Assembly (NCBI RefSeq): GCF_029168945.1
Contig: NC_083602.1
Coordinates: 70,142,600 to 70,206,599, forward strand
Direction of reading: 5' to 3'
Source: Cannabis sativa
Taxonomy: Eukaryota > Streptophyta > Magnoliopsida > Rosales > Cannabaceae
DNA length: 64,000 nt
Shown: piece by piece, positions 33,873 through 45,800 of the stretch
How the letters are laid out: every line of letters starts with the position of its first letter
Position numbering within the stretch: position 1 is the first letter of the stretch
Program-made: the position numbers and the translations under genes
Notes under the pieces: generated by a model
Database searches by the model: none
Seen by the model: the letters and a program-made list of their open reading frames with translations, nothing else
What the model was told of the DNA's origin: nothing

Positions 33873-35373
33873 GGGTATATTGCGGCGAAACCCCCAAACA
33901 CTTCGTTATAGTTGCAACTAACATCAAAATTCATTTTTTTGATAGTAAAACCTCTAAAACTTGTATTCTAATAGCATTTAGTCAATTTCATCCAATTTTT
34001 ACTATTAAGTGCCATGTGGACACGGTGTACACGTGTCATAATTTTATAGGTCCATATAATTTAATTATTTAAAAAAATGTTAAAAATCATATTAAATTAT
34101 TTCAAAAAAATATATATACTTTTTTTACTAAATAAATTAAAACAAAAAGAAAAGGTAACCTCCCTAACAAAACATGCCTCCCTCACTCTCCTCTCTCGTT
34201 CACCTCTGCTAAGCCAACCAGACGATCGACCAGCAGTTGCCGCTGATGGAACCCATTAGCCCGAAAACACCTTCTCCTCCCTCACTCACTCTCCTCTAGC
34301 TCATGTCTGCCCCAAAACCCTTACGGAGCACCACCAACGCCTCCTCCTCTATCTCAGATTTGGAATAAAAAACCTATATCTCAAACAACAAACTTACATA
34401 TGAAATCTTCCACACATTTCAATTCAAAAATACCAAAAACAACAACAAAATTCATATAAATCGCAAACTCAAATTCAAACACAAAAATAAAAAAAAATTA
34501 AAAAACAATATGGGCAGATTAAGAGAGAGACTTAACGAGAAGAGATATCGCTTCTGCCCCAAGTTAGTCGAATTTTTCATCGACATTGGCAAGCAAAACT
34601 TTGGCCATGAATGACACATCTTTGACGCAACTTCGGTGAGACATAGAGAGCTACGAGATCTGCAGAGAAAGAAAGAGTCGGACAATCGGTAAAGATCAAA
34701 TTTTAAACCACTTTGGCCATGAACAACTCATCTCTGCCGCACTAGTTGTACTTTTTTGATCACAGTGCACCACCGACGATGAGGATGACATCCAAGTGTT
34801 TTCGCACCTGGGTCGCTACTCGAAGGATGAAATATTGGCGGCTTTGACATGGATGGATCGACCTAGGCTCGTGATTGGGATGGATTGTTCTACGCTCACG
34901 ACAGTGGCTTGGCTTAAATGTCATAGTGAAGGGTCTGAACGGGAGTGAATGGTGCTCAGGTGGTGAGGTCTGGGTCGTAAGATGGTGATGATGTTTGGGA
35001 CAGAAGAGAATGGTGGTGGTGGACACCGACTAGGTTTAGAGTAATGAGAGAGAGCATGAGAAGAAGAAAATGAACTTTTAGGGAATTAGGATTTTTTTCA
35101 TTCTTTTTTATGATTTAATTTTTTTAGATTAATTTATTTTAAAATATTTATTTAAGTAGACTAATAAAATTGTGTCATGTGTACACTATATCCATGTAGA
35201 CAATTACCTGTGTACACATGGACATGCCCACATGTCACTTAACAGTAAAAATTGGATGGAAATGATTAAATACTAACAGAATGCAAGTTTGGAAGATTTT
35301 AACGCCAAAAAATAGGTTTTGGGGGTTAGTTGCAACTAGTGCGAAACTTTTAGGGGTTTTGCCGAAATTTACC
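33873..35373. mobile_element. non-autonomous DNA transposon with long terminal inverted repeats
   Basis: The left end GGGTATATTGCGGCGAAACC and the reverse complement of the right end GGTAAATTTCGGCAAAACCC start an inverted repeat. It can be followed about 150-190 bp (GTTGCAACTAAC, TCCAATTTTTACT(A/G)TTAAGTG in both arms). Long arms without a transposase frame suggest a Mutator-like element. No clean 9-bp duplication is seen, so the family is tentative. The interior (about 34170-35060) is less AT-rich than its surroundings and holds only short frames. Confidence 0.7.
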
Positions 35374-37511
35374 TTATTAAAAATCATGTATAGCTTTTTT
35401 AAAATTAGTACCTTTTTTTAGTTATTACATAATATTTTCTTAAAATTTCTCAATATTATTTTCACACATATAATAATAAAAATAACATAATTTTTTTCAC
35501 TATTGTCCATCTAAAATAAAATAAAAATAATTTTAAGAATAAATTATCAACTCGATATATATAATACATATATAATAGTGTGGAAGTAAAAATAAATTAA
35601 AATGAATATTTAGTCGCATAAAAGTAAAAAAAAAAAAATAAGATTATCATTTATAGTCTTTATGAGTAACACCAAAATATCTTTATACAATGTCAGACTT
35701 TTTACTTAATTAATAAAAAATAATATAACATTTTTCTTTAGGAAAAACTTAAATCTCCAAAAAAAATCTTAAAAATACATTAAAAAAAAAGTAAGATGTC
35801 ATCTTTTTAATTACTCTTAAACTTTATAATATAAATATAGATTATTCCAATTGTTTTTCTGTAAATATTGTAATGAATTTGTATGGTGTGTTAGCTATAA
35901 TGGTACGGTACTATATATATATAGATAGGTACTTAATTTTCAGGTATAGCCATCATAATTAAATAAAAAAGCTAGAAAAAGTGAGTAGTACTACTACACT
36001 CACTCTCATATGTATGTTAATAATACAATATCTTTAATTCTCATTGAATTATATAAATATTTTGAAGCTAAAAACCAGAATATCAGATCAGATGCTTGTT
36101 AAAAAAGGAAAGTAGGGGAATCTTGACAAAGTGGAGGTTGTGGCCTACAAAAAAGATAGGTATAAATTAAATAACACAAAAAACTGTACTATTTTATTTC
36201 TCAAAAGACTTCCAAGTATATAGGGTTTTCTCAGGATTCTTGTGTGCTCATTTATGGAGTGCTCTTAGGCCTTATAGCCATCATTTTTGTGTCCATACAC
36301 ATTTGTTTACAATATATTACACTCACATTAAGTAATTAAATATATGATTAGTGTATATTATTCTATCATAAATGTAAGCCTAATTCATTATAATCCACTA
36401 AAGATTGTTCTGTAATAGAATCTATTCTTTTTTCTTTTTTTTTTTTTTTTTTTTGAAAAAAAAAAGCCTATATTGTAACGAAAAATAATGAAAATTGAGT
36501 CGTTGAGTATAATGTTTCAAAGCACTACCATTTGAAAAGACTATAGGTCGAAAGAATAATATTCTTAATTATTATCGTACACTTAAGAGAAACTTCAAAT
36601 AAGCATATGTATACAGTTAGCATATTAATTGATTTGCACATTTAATACTAATTAAATATTAAATGAAATTTAAAAATAGAAATAAAGAAATTAATTAGCC
36701 ACTAATACCTCTAATATATATAATATTAAGTTATCAATTTTAAGATATATATAGAGGCAAGCTATGATCCTATAATAAAGTTTTGGTAGTTGGATAACTC
36801 ATATTTTTGTGTGACTAATTATAAATATGGAAAAAACTAATTATAAAATTTACTTTAATAGAAATAAATAATACAAAAAAAATATGTGAATAAAAAATCA
36901 GTAATAATTAAAATATGAGAAAATAAATAAAACCATAAATAAAGTTTGTAAAATTTGTAGGGATTTTTCATTTATACATTTCAAAACAGTTTGTTTTGCA
37001 TTTTTACGGAATTCTACATAGAAATTCTCATTGCAACTAGCGCTGCAACTTAAATTGCAATAAAAAATCGTATAAAAACCCCCTATTGTAACTAGTGCTG
37101 CAACCAATTTAGAAATCCATATCGTAAATTTAAAAAAAAAAAAAGTTTTAAAAACAATATATGGGGTATTTATAATAACAACTATCGCCGAAAAAGTTGT
37201 GAAAGTAGTCATCGACGCCAAAAAAGTCATCGATATCAGAAAAGTCACCAGAAAATTAAAATTGCCAATGTTTTTTTGTTTAAATCACTCCAAATATAAC
37301 ATTTATGAAAAACAGTAATTTATTATTCAGAGAAATTACACATTTTATTATTTTTATGGGAAAATCTCCCTTAATGGTATTTTTAATGAATTTAAAAAAA
37401 TACTGATTAAATTATTTGTTACAATTCTCTAAAAGTTGGTTATAATTTCACTTTCAAAAAAAAAGTTTACTTTAATTTTATATTTATTAATAATATTTAT
37501 AAATTATAAAT
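35374..37511. other. AT-rich intergenic stretch, nothing firmly recognised
   Basis: No coding signal. It has a T-run then A-run (about 36428-36471) and two similar words, TTGCAACTAGCGCTGCAAC (about 37033) and TTGTAACTAGTGCTGCAAC (about 37086). The 116-codon frame at 36898-37248 (-) is low-complexity and not credible. Confidence 0.55.
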
Positions 37512-37845
37512 TGTTATAAAATTATATAAAGTAGATCAGAAGAAAGAAGAAGATGAAGAGAAAAAGAGAAAGTGAATGAGAATTTATCAATTATTTATTC
37601 CAATGGGGTGAACCCCTATTTATACAAATACAAGAGTGAAATATTAAAAAATTAAGAAAAAGGAAAACTAAGAAAAGAGGAATGTTGATTACAATTAATG
37701 GTAATAAATAAAAGATTTGGACATCCACATAATTATTAATATTTATAACACTCCCCTTTGGATGTCCATAATAACTGCCTTATTAAAAATCTTGCTGAAA
37801 ACTTGATCAAAAGAAAAAGAGTATAGTGTAAACTAACTCAAGATC
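37512..37845 (-). mobile_element. short copia LTR (239 bp) with polypurine tract and 3' tail, minus strand
   Basis: 37512-37750 starts TGTTATAAAATTATAT and ends ATTTATAACA. On the minus strand it is preceded by GGACATCCAAAGGGGAG, a polypurine tract, and a tail of about 90 bp. This is the arrangement of a 3' LTR of a short-LTR copia element. The rest is missing; the tail gives way to element E near 37845. Confidence 0.65.
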
Positions 37846-37849
37846 GCAT

Positions 37850-39321
37850 GGCCCGGGCACAATTCCTCCAAAACACTGCCCCGCGGGAAGCCGAAGAAGG
37901 AGCATCCCGAGGTAATGAATGTGGTTGATCACCCACAGTGCTTAGGGCCGAGCGTAACACTCTAGTTTCATTTCGAGATAGCCGCTATAACTTTTACACC
38001 TGGAATTTCCTCCTCATAGATTGTATTACACATAGGTTTGATAGTTCGTATCCCAAGTTCCACGTCAAAATTAACTGTACTGAGTCGTACTATAGGATAG
38101 GCGAGCAGTACAGAACCATGATGGATAGAGCAAGTCCCTTAGACGCGAGTTAGGATTTAAAACCAATTAATCCCTATGATATATTCAAGATCACGGGTTG
38201 TAGGGATTTTAGTGGATATTATAGTCGTTCTACCTCATCTTCTAGTGATTATGGTAAATTCTTTAGGGAGGAAATGATGCCCCAATATCCCCTTTTACTT
38301 GTCTTTTAATAAATGCTCAACACTTTATCTTGTCTCGCAGAAATGAATTTCGAAGGTCTCGTCCACAAAAAGGGAAAAAAGAGGTTGACCATCTCAGAGG
38401 CTCCAGCAGACGTCGATGTAGAGCCCCCAAAAAGGCCGAAGAAGACTACTGCTAACAAGAAGCAAGCCTCCCAGACCACTAATCTCGAGGTCCCTAAAAC
38501 TGAGACTTAGGATCCAATCCCTCCTCCGCCCCACAAGTACTGACGAGCCTATTCCCATAGCGACTCAAGCTTCTGCCTTTACGAGCCAAGCCCTCAAAAC
38601 TCTGCCTGTCGAGGCTGGGAAAGCTAGCCTAAAATACACTACTGAGTTTGGTGAGGCATGTTGGCATCATTTCAAGGCTCTCCTTCACCATAAATGAGAT
38701 TTAACCAATAATGGGGATTTCGGGGAGATGCTTACAAGGAGTGTATCTAACAACCTCTCGGTAAATTCCTTTGCCCTTATCCGCTCACCCTTTTTTTATC
38801 CTTCAAAATACTCATGCATTTTTTTTTTTTTTGATTTCTATACATCTTTCATTTCCTTTGTTGCCCAACGACGAGGCATGGAGAAAATAAAGTATTTGAA
38901 GAGCGAGATCCAGAACCTAATAGGCTAGCGTGAGATTATGACCAAGCAATGGAATGATGCCAAAATGGAGAATAGTCATCTTACCAAAGAAGCCGAGAAG
39001 GCGAAGAGGAACCTTGAGGCCAAACTTGAAGCTGCTAAGAAGGAGGCAAAGGACAAGGCCAACGCGTGCCAGAAACTCCAAGAGGAACTTGATGTAGCCA
39101 AGGTAACGCTCAATGGGAAAGAAGTCGAAACCATCGAACGATGCAATGTTGTGGGCCTTCATACCATCTACCAGGCCTGGATGGAAAATCCAGAGATGGA
39201 TACAAGTTTCTTAGGAGATTCTGAGGAGGAAATCCTTGCCTTCTATGAGAAGACGAAGAAGGAGGAAGAAGATGTCGAGGCAGCAGAAGAAGTAGAATGG
39301 TCCAAGTCTCCTACTATGTAG
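37850..39321 (+). pseudogene. antisense gene relic of element E, with coiled-coil end
   Basis: The N-terminal portion is broken. A probable acceptor TTGTCTCGCAG lies before 38342 MNFEGLVHKKGKKR, followed by an NLS-like PPKRPKK. A donor-like CTCTCG|GTAAATTCC lies near 38759, and the next open part leads to 38938-39321. That last part is a clear coiled coil ([20 protein letters not shown]) ending in acidic [17 protein letters not shown]. The order (acidic/basic exon, intron, coiled-coil exon) is that of the antisense gene in A. Stops at 38508 and elsewhere break it. Confidence 0.65.
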
Positions 39322-40204
39322 ACTTGGTTTTTATTTATTTTTTATTTTATCTAGGTAAATGGCCTTAATGCTGAGACAATGGTTTGCCCCTTCTGGCACT
39401 TTTTGTAAATAAAAATTTACAAGGTTGGATGACCAACTTTGCTATTGAATGCTTCGTACTTTTATATTTGAACTTAATACATCTGTTTGTTTGCGTTTTT
39501 ATTCACAACTTAAACGATTATATTTTGATCAAATTTAAAATAATTTAGGGATTTCCATTGCTCATATTTTTCTTTGATATTATTTCAGTAGTTAGTGATC
39601 TACTATGTGTGCGAGCAGTTATTATCTGCTATGCTTTTGATTTCGGAGCAGTTATTAATACTGCTTCACACAAACAGTTATAGTTTATTTTAAGCAAACT
39701 TGAATATACTTTTATTGATTATTCACTTTGTATATTTTTTATTGCTTATATGAATAGTTATGCCTTCTATTCATATAATACGTTTAAGTATTCTTTCAAA
39801 ATATCATGGTGTTTCGTTTAATACTTTCCTATGAAATGCGAGCCATTAGTATTCAGCTTCGCATGTAGTTTATGAGTTATATCTCATTCACAACTTTTGA
39901 TTTTCCTTTCTCGTTAGAAAGGTTCTTTAATCAAAAAGTCATTCACAATTTTTTATTTTCTTTTCTCGTCAGAAAGATTCTTTAATCAAAAAGCTTTAAA
40001 AATTTTGAAAAATTTTAAAGTTATGGGTTTACAATATATCATGTATTTCCAGATAAATTCTGGTTAATCATACACATATGCCCCTCAAATAATTTTAAAG
40101 AATAACACTTTGTAATTACTTAAAAAATGATTAACTTCATTAATAATTAAAGTTCAAATATTATATCAAAAATATGAGTTAGCATCAGTTTACTTGTAAT
40201 AGGG
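39322..40204. other. spacer of element E
   Basis: AT-rich with short direct repeats (TTTTCTCGT(T/C)AGAAAG at about 39905 and 39960). It corresponds in position to the pol-antisense spacer of A and F but shows no similarity I can see. Confidence 0.5.
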
Positions 40205-40722
40205 TTGCAAATGTTCCACGTTCTAGTAGTTCTTCATCAACGAGCCGTTCAGCCGAGCCAATTCGTAAACCCTAGTTCCTACTATCGCTTTGATCACATA
40301 AGGACCCTCCCAGTTTGGGTTGAATACTTCTGCAGATGCATCTCTCTTGCAAATACTCGCCTTAGCACCAAGTCTCCAACATTGAAGAGCCTCTTTTTCA
40401 CCCTTTTGTTGAAGTATCTTATTACTCGGTGTTGGTATGCTACATTCGTAATCTACGACTCAATACATTTTTAATCAAGTAGATCCAAGGACAATTTTAA
40501 AAGTTCTTAGTTTTCTTCTTGATTATAAACTCTCGTTTGTGAGTCGAGATATTTACTTCTACAGGTAACATTGCCTCCGAGCCAAATGCTAGCAAGAATG
40601 GAGTATGTCCCGTTACTGTCTTCAAAGTTGTCCAATGAACCCAAAGTACTTGAGGTAGTTGGTCGACCCATCTACCCTTGGCAGTGTCTAATTTCGTCTT
40701 GATGGTATCCTTCAAGGTATTG
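40205..40722 (-). pseudogene. integrase C-terminal fragment of element E
   Basis: Minus-strand frames read KGRWVDQLPQVLWVHWTTLKT, then TGHTPFLLAFGSEAMLPVEV, later GDLVLRRVFARE and NWEGPYVIKAIVGTRVYELA. These are the end of a gypsy integrase with a GPY module. Truncated at 40722 by the junction with the D LTR. Confidence 0.8.
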
Positions 40723-41272
40723 ATGCCCTAAAAACTCTTTCTTTACAATTTCGCCCTTACTTAGTGAAAAATTCACAAATAGACATAGTCTAATTTGAGA
40801 ATTATAATTGATTAATCAAAACCAATTATATGAGTCTTACAAGCAATATTATCTCAACTAGTGGGGGGACCATGGGTCTATATAACCAAGCTTCCAATAA
40901 GCAGATCAAGAATTTATAACCTAAATTCACTGACTTATTAATTCTTCGTTGAATCCACTCATAGAACTTATAATTGCACTCTCAGTATATCAAATGCTCT
41001 ATATGTTCCACCATATAGACACATCATTAGTTATCCATTGTTATAATCCTAATTTGATCAATGATCCTCCATATGAATGATCTACACTGTAAAGGGATTA
41101 GATTACCGTTACACCCTACAATGTATTTTATCCTTAAAACACTTAACCCCGTATAAATGATATTTCAGCTTATGTGAAATGAGTACTCCACCATTTATTT
41201 TCGTTTGGTCAAGCTCGAAGGAGATCATCCTTTACTTACTATTCGCCAGATAGAAGCTATAGATTCCATGTT
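40723..41272 (-). repeat. 3' LTR of element D, truncated distal part
   Basis: It aligns with the reverse complement of LTR G (61182-63080), up to AGGGCAT near G 62323, then stops abruptly at the integrase relic of E. No LTR end or target duplication is present at 40722, so this is a deletion junction. Confidence 0.85.
41268..41272. repeat. target site duplication ATGTT of solo LTR C (left)
   Basis: It matches 43214-43218. The uninterrupted site is visible as AACAT (minus-sense) at 61774-61778 in LTR G. Confidence 0.93.
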
Positions 41273-43213
41273 TGTTGGGTTTTATGCCCTAAATAAAACT
41301 CATTACAATCTGATTAGTTATCAATTTAGAAGTGAAGTATGTTTACATGTATGTTACATGTTTATGGTTTAATACATATACTTGATATATGCACAAAATC
41401 AGTTAAATCCAGAACATATAGTTATTCACAATTACAGTATCGTCAATACAGTGGAATGTGATTGTGATTATATGATTCAAAAGATTTGGTCCCTATTCAT
41501 CAGTGTTTTGGATTTACACTGATGTGATAATCAGCGATGAAGTATACTTACACTTGGAGTAAGTGTTATGTTCTTTCCAGAACATTGGCAAAGTATACTG
41601 GTTTCGAATGCATGGAGTATGCATTGGACTGGACCGATATTGAACTTGGTTAAAGATATTGTAAACTTACCGTTGTATCTTTCCAAGTCAATGTCAGAAG
41701 TTGATCTTAGATTAAGAGAATCTAAATCCTGATATGCTTAGGCTCAATCTCAGGAGTGCTATTCTTGTTCTTTGATTTATTAGTTAAAGCCTGCTTTGAG
41801 TCAGGATAATACATATATTTTGGGAACATGATAGCATAACTGAATAGGGAGTGCTAAACATAAATATGGAAATCTATAGCTTCTACTGGTGTATAGAAGT
41901 AAAGTGATGATTCCTTTTGAGCTTAGTTAAATAGAAGTAAATGGATGAGCTCTTGTTTCAGTGACTATATATTAGATCACTAAAACATCATTTACAGGTA
42001 ACTAAGTGTTCAAATGGGCAAAATACATTGAGGGGTGTAAACGGTAAATTGGTCCCGTCTCGATGTAAATCATCTATATAGAGGATCTCTAAATCACATT
42101 AAGATTATAACAATGGTTAAATGAGATGGCATATTGATATCGTGAAACATATGATATGCTCTATATAAGTCTGAGAGTGCAATTCCAAGTTCTAAGAGTG
42201 GATTCAACGAGGAATTAATAAGTTATGGATTTACTTGGTAAATCGGTTCAACTTATTGGAAGCTCAGAATATAGATCCATGGTCCCCATTCTAGTTGAGA
42301 TTATACTGTTTGTAGGACTCTATAATTGATTTATGATTAATCAATTATAATTCTAAAAGTTAGACTATGTCTAATTTGTGAATTCTCACAGTTTAGGGAT
42401 GAAATTGTAAATAAGAGGGTTTCTAGGTTTAATTATTAATTATGAGACTTTGCATGTCTGAATTAATAATTAATGGCAATATTATTTAATAATCTATTTT
42501 AGTTATTAAATAATTGGTTTTGGCATTCAAATGATTAGAATTGGAAAAATGGCATTTTTGGAGAAATAGAAATAAAATTGAGGAAACTGCAAAATCAATG
42601 TGAGGCCCATTCACACCATGGCCGGCCACATCATTGTATTTTCCCAGTTATTATTTTTCAATTTAATTTGTCATTTAATTGCTAATCAAAGCCTAGCCTA
42701 AATAGGAAAGTGGTGAATCACACTAAATAAGGCAGTTATTCAATTACACAGTAAAAGAGGAAACTGTTTATTTGGAAAGCTGTGATCTTCCCTTTTCCTA
42801 TTTATAGCAGCCCGTCTCCTCTCTTTGTATGCATGAGTTTGCTTGAGAAAACTTTGCTCTGCAAAGTGTGTCACACGAAATCAAGAGAGAAAAACAAGAG
42901 AGAGATTTCGAAATCCCTAGTGAGAGAGAAGTGCCCACTCACATCATTCAGTATCTCATCATAGTTTGGAAGACTGTGAAGGATCACATCCAACTGAAGA
43001 ACTTTCGGGCTCAGATCTTGATTATACTCTGCTACAGACAAGAATCAAGGGTTAGAGATCTGAGTGGAAGGAGACAGTAATTCCGCTGCAATCACTGTAA
43101 GTTATTCTTAACTTTTATGTGTTTAGTTCATCGTTTTAGAAGTTCAATATTAGGTTGTTAAATCAACATACTTGCAAATAGATCTAAGATCCTGGATAAA
43201 TATAATTCCAACA
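41273..43213 (+). mobile_element. solo LTR C, copia family related to B and D
   Basis: 1941 bp, TGTTGGGTTTTATGCC...AATTCCAACA, flanked by ATGTT. No internal region is present, so it is the product of LTR-LTR recombination. It is more diverged from B, D and G LTRs than they are from each other. Its TATTTATAG near 42800 lies in the promoter region. Confidence 0.93.
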
Positions 43214-43218
43214 ATGTT

Positions 43219-43817
43219 TATGTTAGCGCTCCCACTCAATTGCACTACCGTGTTCCCAAAATGTACGTATCACCCTAACCTAAAAGTAGGCTTAACTAAC
43301 AAATCAAAGAACACGAATAGCCTCTTGAGACTGAGCCTAATCATAACAGGATTAAGATCATTTGATCTAGGATCAACTAGGCGATATTGACTTGAATAGA
43401 TATTACGGTAAGTTTAATAAATCTAAGTCAAAGTTCAATATCGGTCCCTTCCGATGCATACTCCATGCATCCAACCTGAGCTTTACTATAACCAATGCTC
43501 TGGAAAGAACATAGCATTTCTCCAAATGCAAGTAAACTCTGTTGTAGATTATCATATCAGTAAAACCCTGTGTCTGATAAATGTAGGAAATTTTATTCAC
43601 ATAGTCATGTTTACTTTCCAAAGTGTTGACAACACAATAAACAGGATCAAGTATGTGAAAAGGGTTTCAGATGAATTTATAAATCAAATAAACAAGTAAT
43701 TGATAAGATGAACCAAAACATACACAAATGAATGAAAAATACTTCTGTGTCTTTATTGATATTGAATAAAATGGATTACATTGAAATGGAGTTTTATTTA
43801 GGGCATAAAACCCAACA
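43219..43817 (-). repeat. 3' LTR of element D, proximal part
   Basis: The reverse complement starts TGTTGGGTTTTATGCCC at 43817, next to the polypurine tract at 43820-43828. Confidence 0.9.
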
Positions 43818-43819
43818 AA

Positions 43820-43828
43820 CTCCCACTT
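43820..43828 (-). promoter_or_regulatory. polypurine tract of element D
   Basis: Minus strand AAGTGGGAG two bases before the LTR, identical to B. Confidence 0.8.
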
Positions 43829-43949
43829 GCACTAATATAAAACAAAAAGTGCATTTCAAATAATCTCAACACCTTGATATACAAATCAAGTGTAGTAGTA
43901 GTAAACTCGTAATAGGATCTGAAAGGTTGAATTAAACACAACCTTTTCT

Positions 43950-45800
43950 CCACCATTGCTCTTCCTTAATCACAAAATCATTGATAATGTGCAATTCCTC
44001 TCTATATGTCTACTCTTTTGGGATACTGGATTCTATACCTTTGGCAACTACTTTTGGTTAATCAGGAAATAACACTAGTAGTTAAGGCAATTTGAAATGG
44101 TGCAAAAATGTATTAACTTTCCTTAGACTAAATAAGTACCTTTCCTTCAACTTTAACATTCAGTCCCTTTCTGGTAGACCTAGAGACTTTAGATAGGTTC
44201 TTACACTTCTCCAAAATCACTATTCCACCCCCAGAGTAATCACCATCTTATCAGAAAGATTTTCTAGCACAAAGGCAAATCTCGAAATCTGATGTGGTGT
44301 AGTCTAAGAGTTTTAAATACACCCTTATTGACTAACATATAGTTCCTCTTCTTAATCTTAAGATTTACTTCATTGTCTTCCAATGTTCCTCTCCTGGATT
44401 AATCTGATACTTACTCATTACTCCCACTCAACAGCAGGTGTCTGGTCTAAGGCATACTAAAGCATATCTGAGACCTCTCACTGTTCATATAAGAAATTCT
44501 TTCATGACTTTATCTTTTCTGGAATAGTTGAGACTTTTCCTTAGATAAATAAAATCTATGCCTAGAAGTCGAGAAGCTTCTATAGATTTCCATTAGAAAG
44601 AAAATGCTTCACCATCTTACTAAAGTAAGTTGCTTGCATTAGAGTAAGTAATTAACCAGGTATACCACAAGCCATAGGTTTAGATAAAATCAAAACTATA
44701 ATACTAGGAACAGGAAGTTTTGTTAAGTCCATTGAATAAACTTATTAACTAAAATTTCCTTTTATGTCCTTATAATAGAAAAATTTAGGTTACTCCATGT
44801 GAATGGATTAAACCATAGTTCTCTTGGCTTTTCTTGTTAGTTTCTTATCTTGACAATCCATTACTTGTTTAAACTCACAATGGATTTTAATCACTAGTGT
44901 TATTCAAGTCATAAGAAGGTGAGTTCCTAGAAACTCTCCCACTACGACAAGGTACCGTGAATTATGTCTAAGAAAACTAAATGGTATTGACCTCTTCGGT
45001 TGTGACAAGACAACAGAGGCAGTGGGATCATCATATGTCAAATAAGATGATAGAACACTTTTGGAATCAAGAAATAAATATCTCCTTTATTTGCTACTTT
45101 ATTTTCAGACTTAGTCATTATCTTGGAAAAGTAGAATTTGTTTAAACAAACACTTTCTTATCTATTGACTATGGGATGGTCCACCCCTAATCACTTAAAA
45201 TAGGTAACAAACATGCAAACCATGGTTAACAGTTCTAGCTTTTCTTAAGATTTTGAGTAGGTCATCCATGAATCTAGTAATGATTTACTTTAAGTATACA
45301 ACCATTGCATCATTCTGAAATTGTATTACCATAAAAGGATTTAGGCAACGACTAGTAACTAATCATCAATATGAAAATCGAAATTTCTGGGGAGGTAAGT
45401 TTGGATATAATTCAAAAATCAAATTAATGATCTTTGAACTGCATATCTACTAACTATTTCTCCTCCCCTATCAGTTCGCAAGATCTTTAACCACTTACCT
45501 TAATGGTTTTTCACCATTGCTAGAAATTAATGAAATTTTTCAAACATTTCAAATTTCTTTGCATAAGGTATAATCTAGAGTTATCGTTTTAAGAATACAA
45601 CGAAAAACTCATATCCACCCCTGAATGTACATCCATCTACGAATGAGATGAACAACTTTTAGTAGATATAGTCATATTAACTCTTTGCAGAGATTGATCT
45701 TGTCAAAACGACTATGAACAAGATACAAATGCCATAGATTAATAAAATTGTGGTTGTGTCTTTTTGATGATTTAGGTTTAGTTACTTCAATGAGTTCATA
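43950..45800 (-). pseudogene. copia pol relic of element D
   Basis: On the minus strand: LKILRTDRGG-type integrase motif near 45480, RT end with LRPDTCC and VMSKYQIN near 44400-44460, and an RNase H piece (DKMVITLGV) near 44240. Same order and decay as B. Confidence 0.78.

Larger units (their letters stand above)
37846..40722 (-). mobile_element. element E, Tat-like gypsy relic in minus orientation
   Basis: It holds integrase on the minus strand (40205-40722) and, downstream in that direction, an antisense gene relic on the plus strand (37850-39321). This mirrors the A/F layout. The left side is bounded by the copia LTR piece, the right side by a truncated D LTR. No LTR of its own was identified. 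Confidence 0.7.

Noticed and set aside
34760..35026. 88-codon minus-strand frame in the long-TIR element
   Set aside because: His/Pro-rich, no recognisable family and no neighbouring exon signals; kept only as part of the possible captured interior.
36898..37248. 116-codon minus-strand frame
   Set aside because: Low-complexity Phe/Ile/Thr-rich translation of AT-rich DNA with no homologue in the window.
41273..43213. C as the 5' LTR of a larger element
   Set aside because: A perfect ATGTT duplication flanks this single LTR, so it is a solo LTR.
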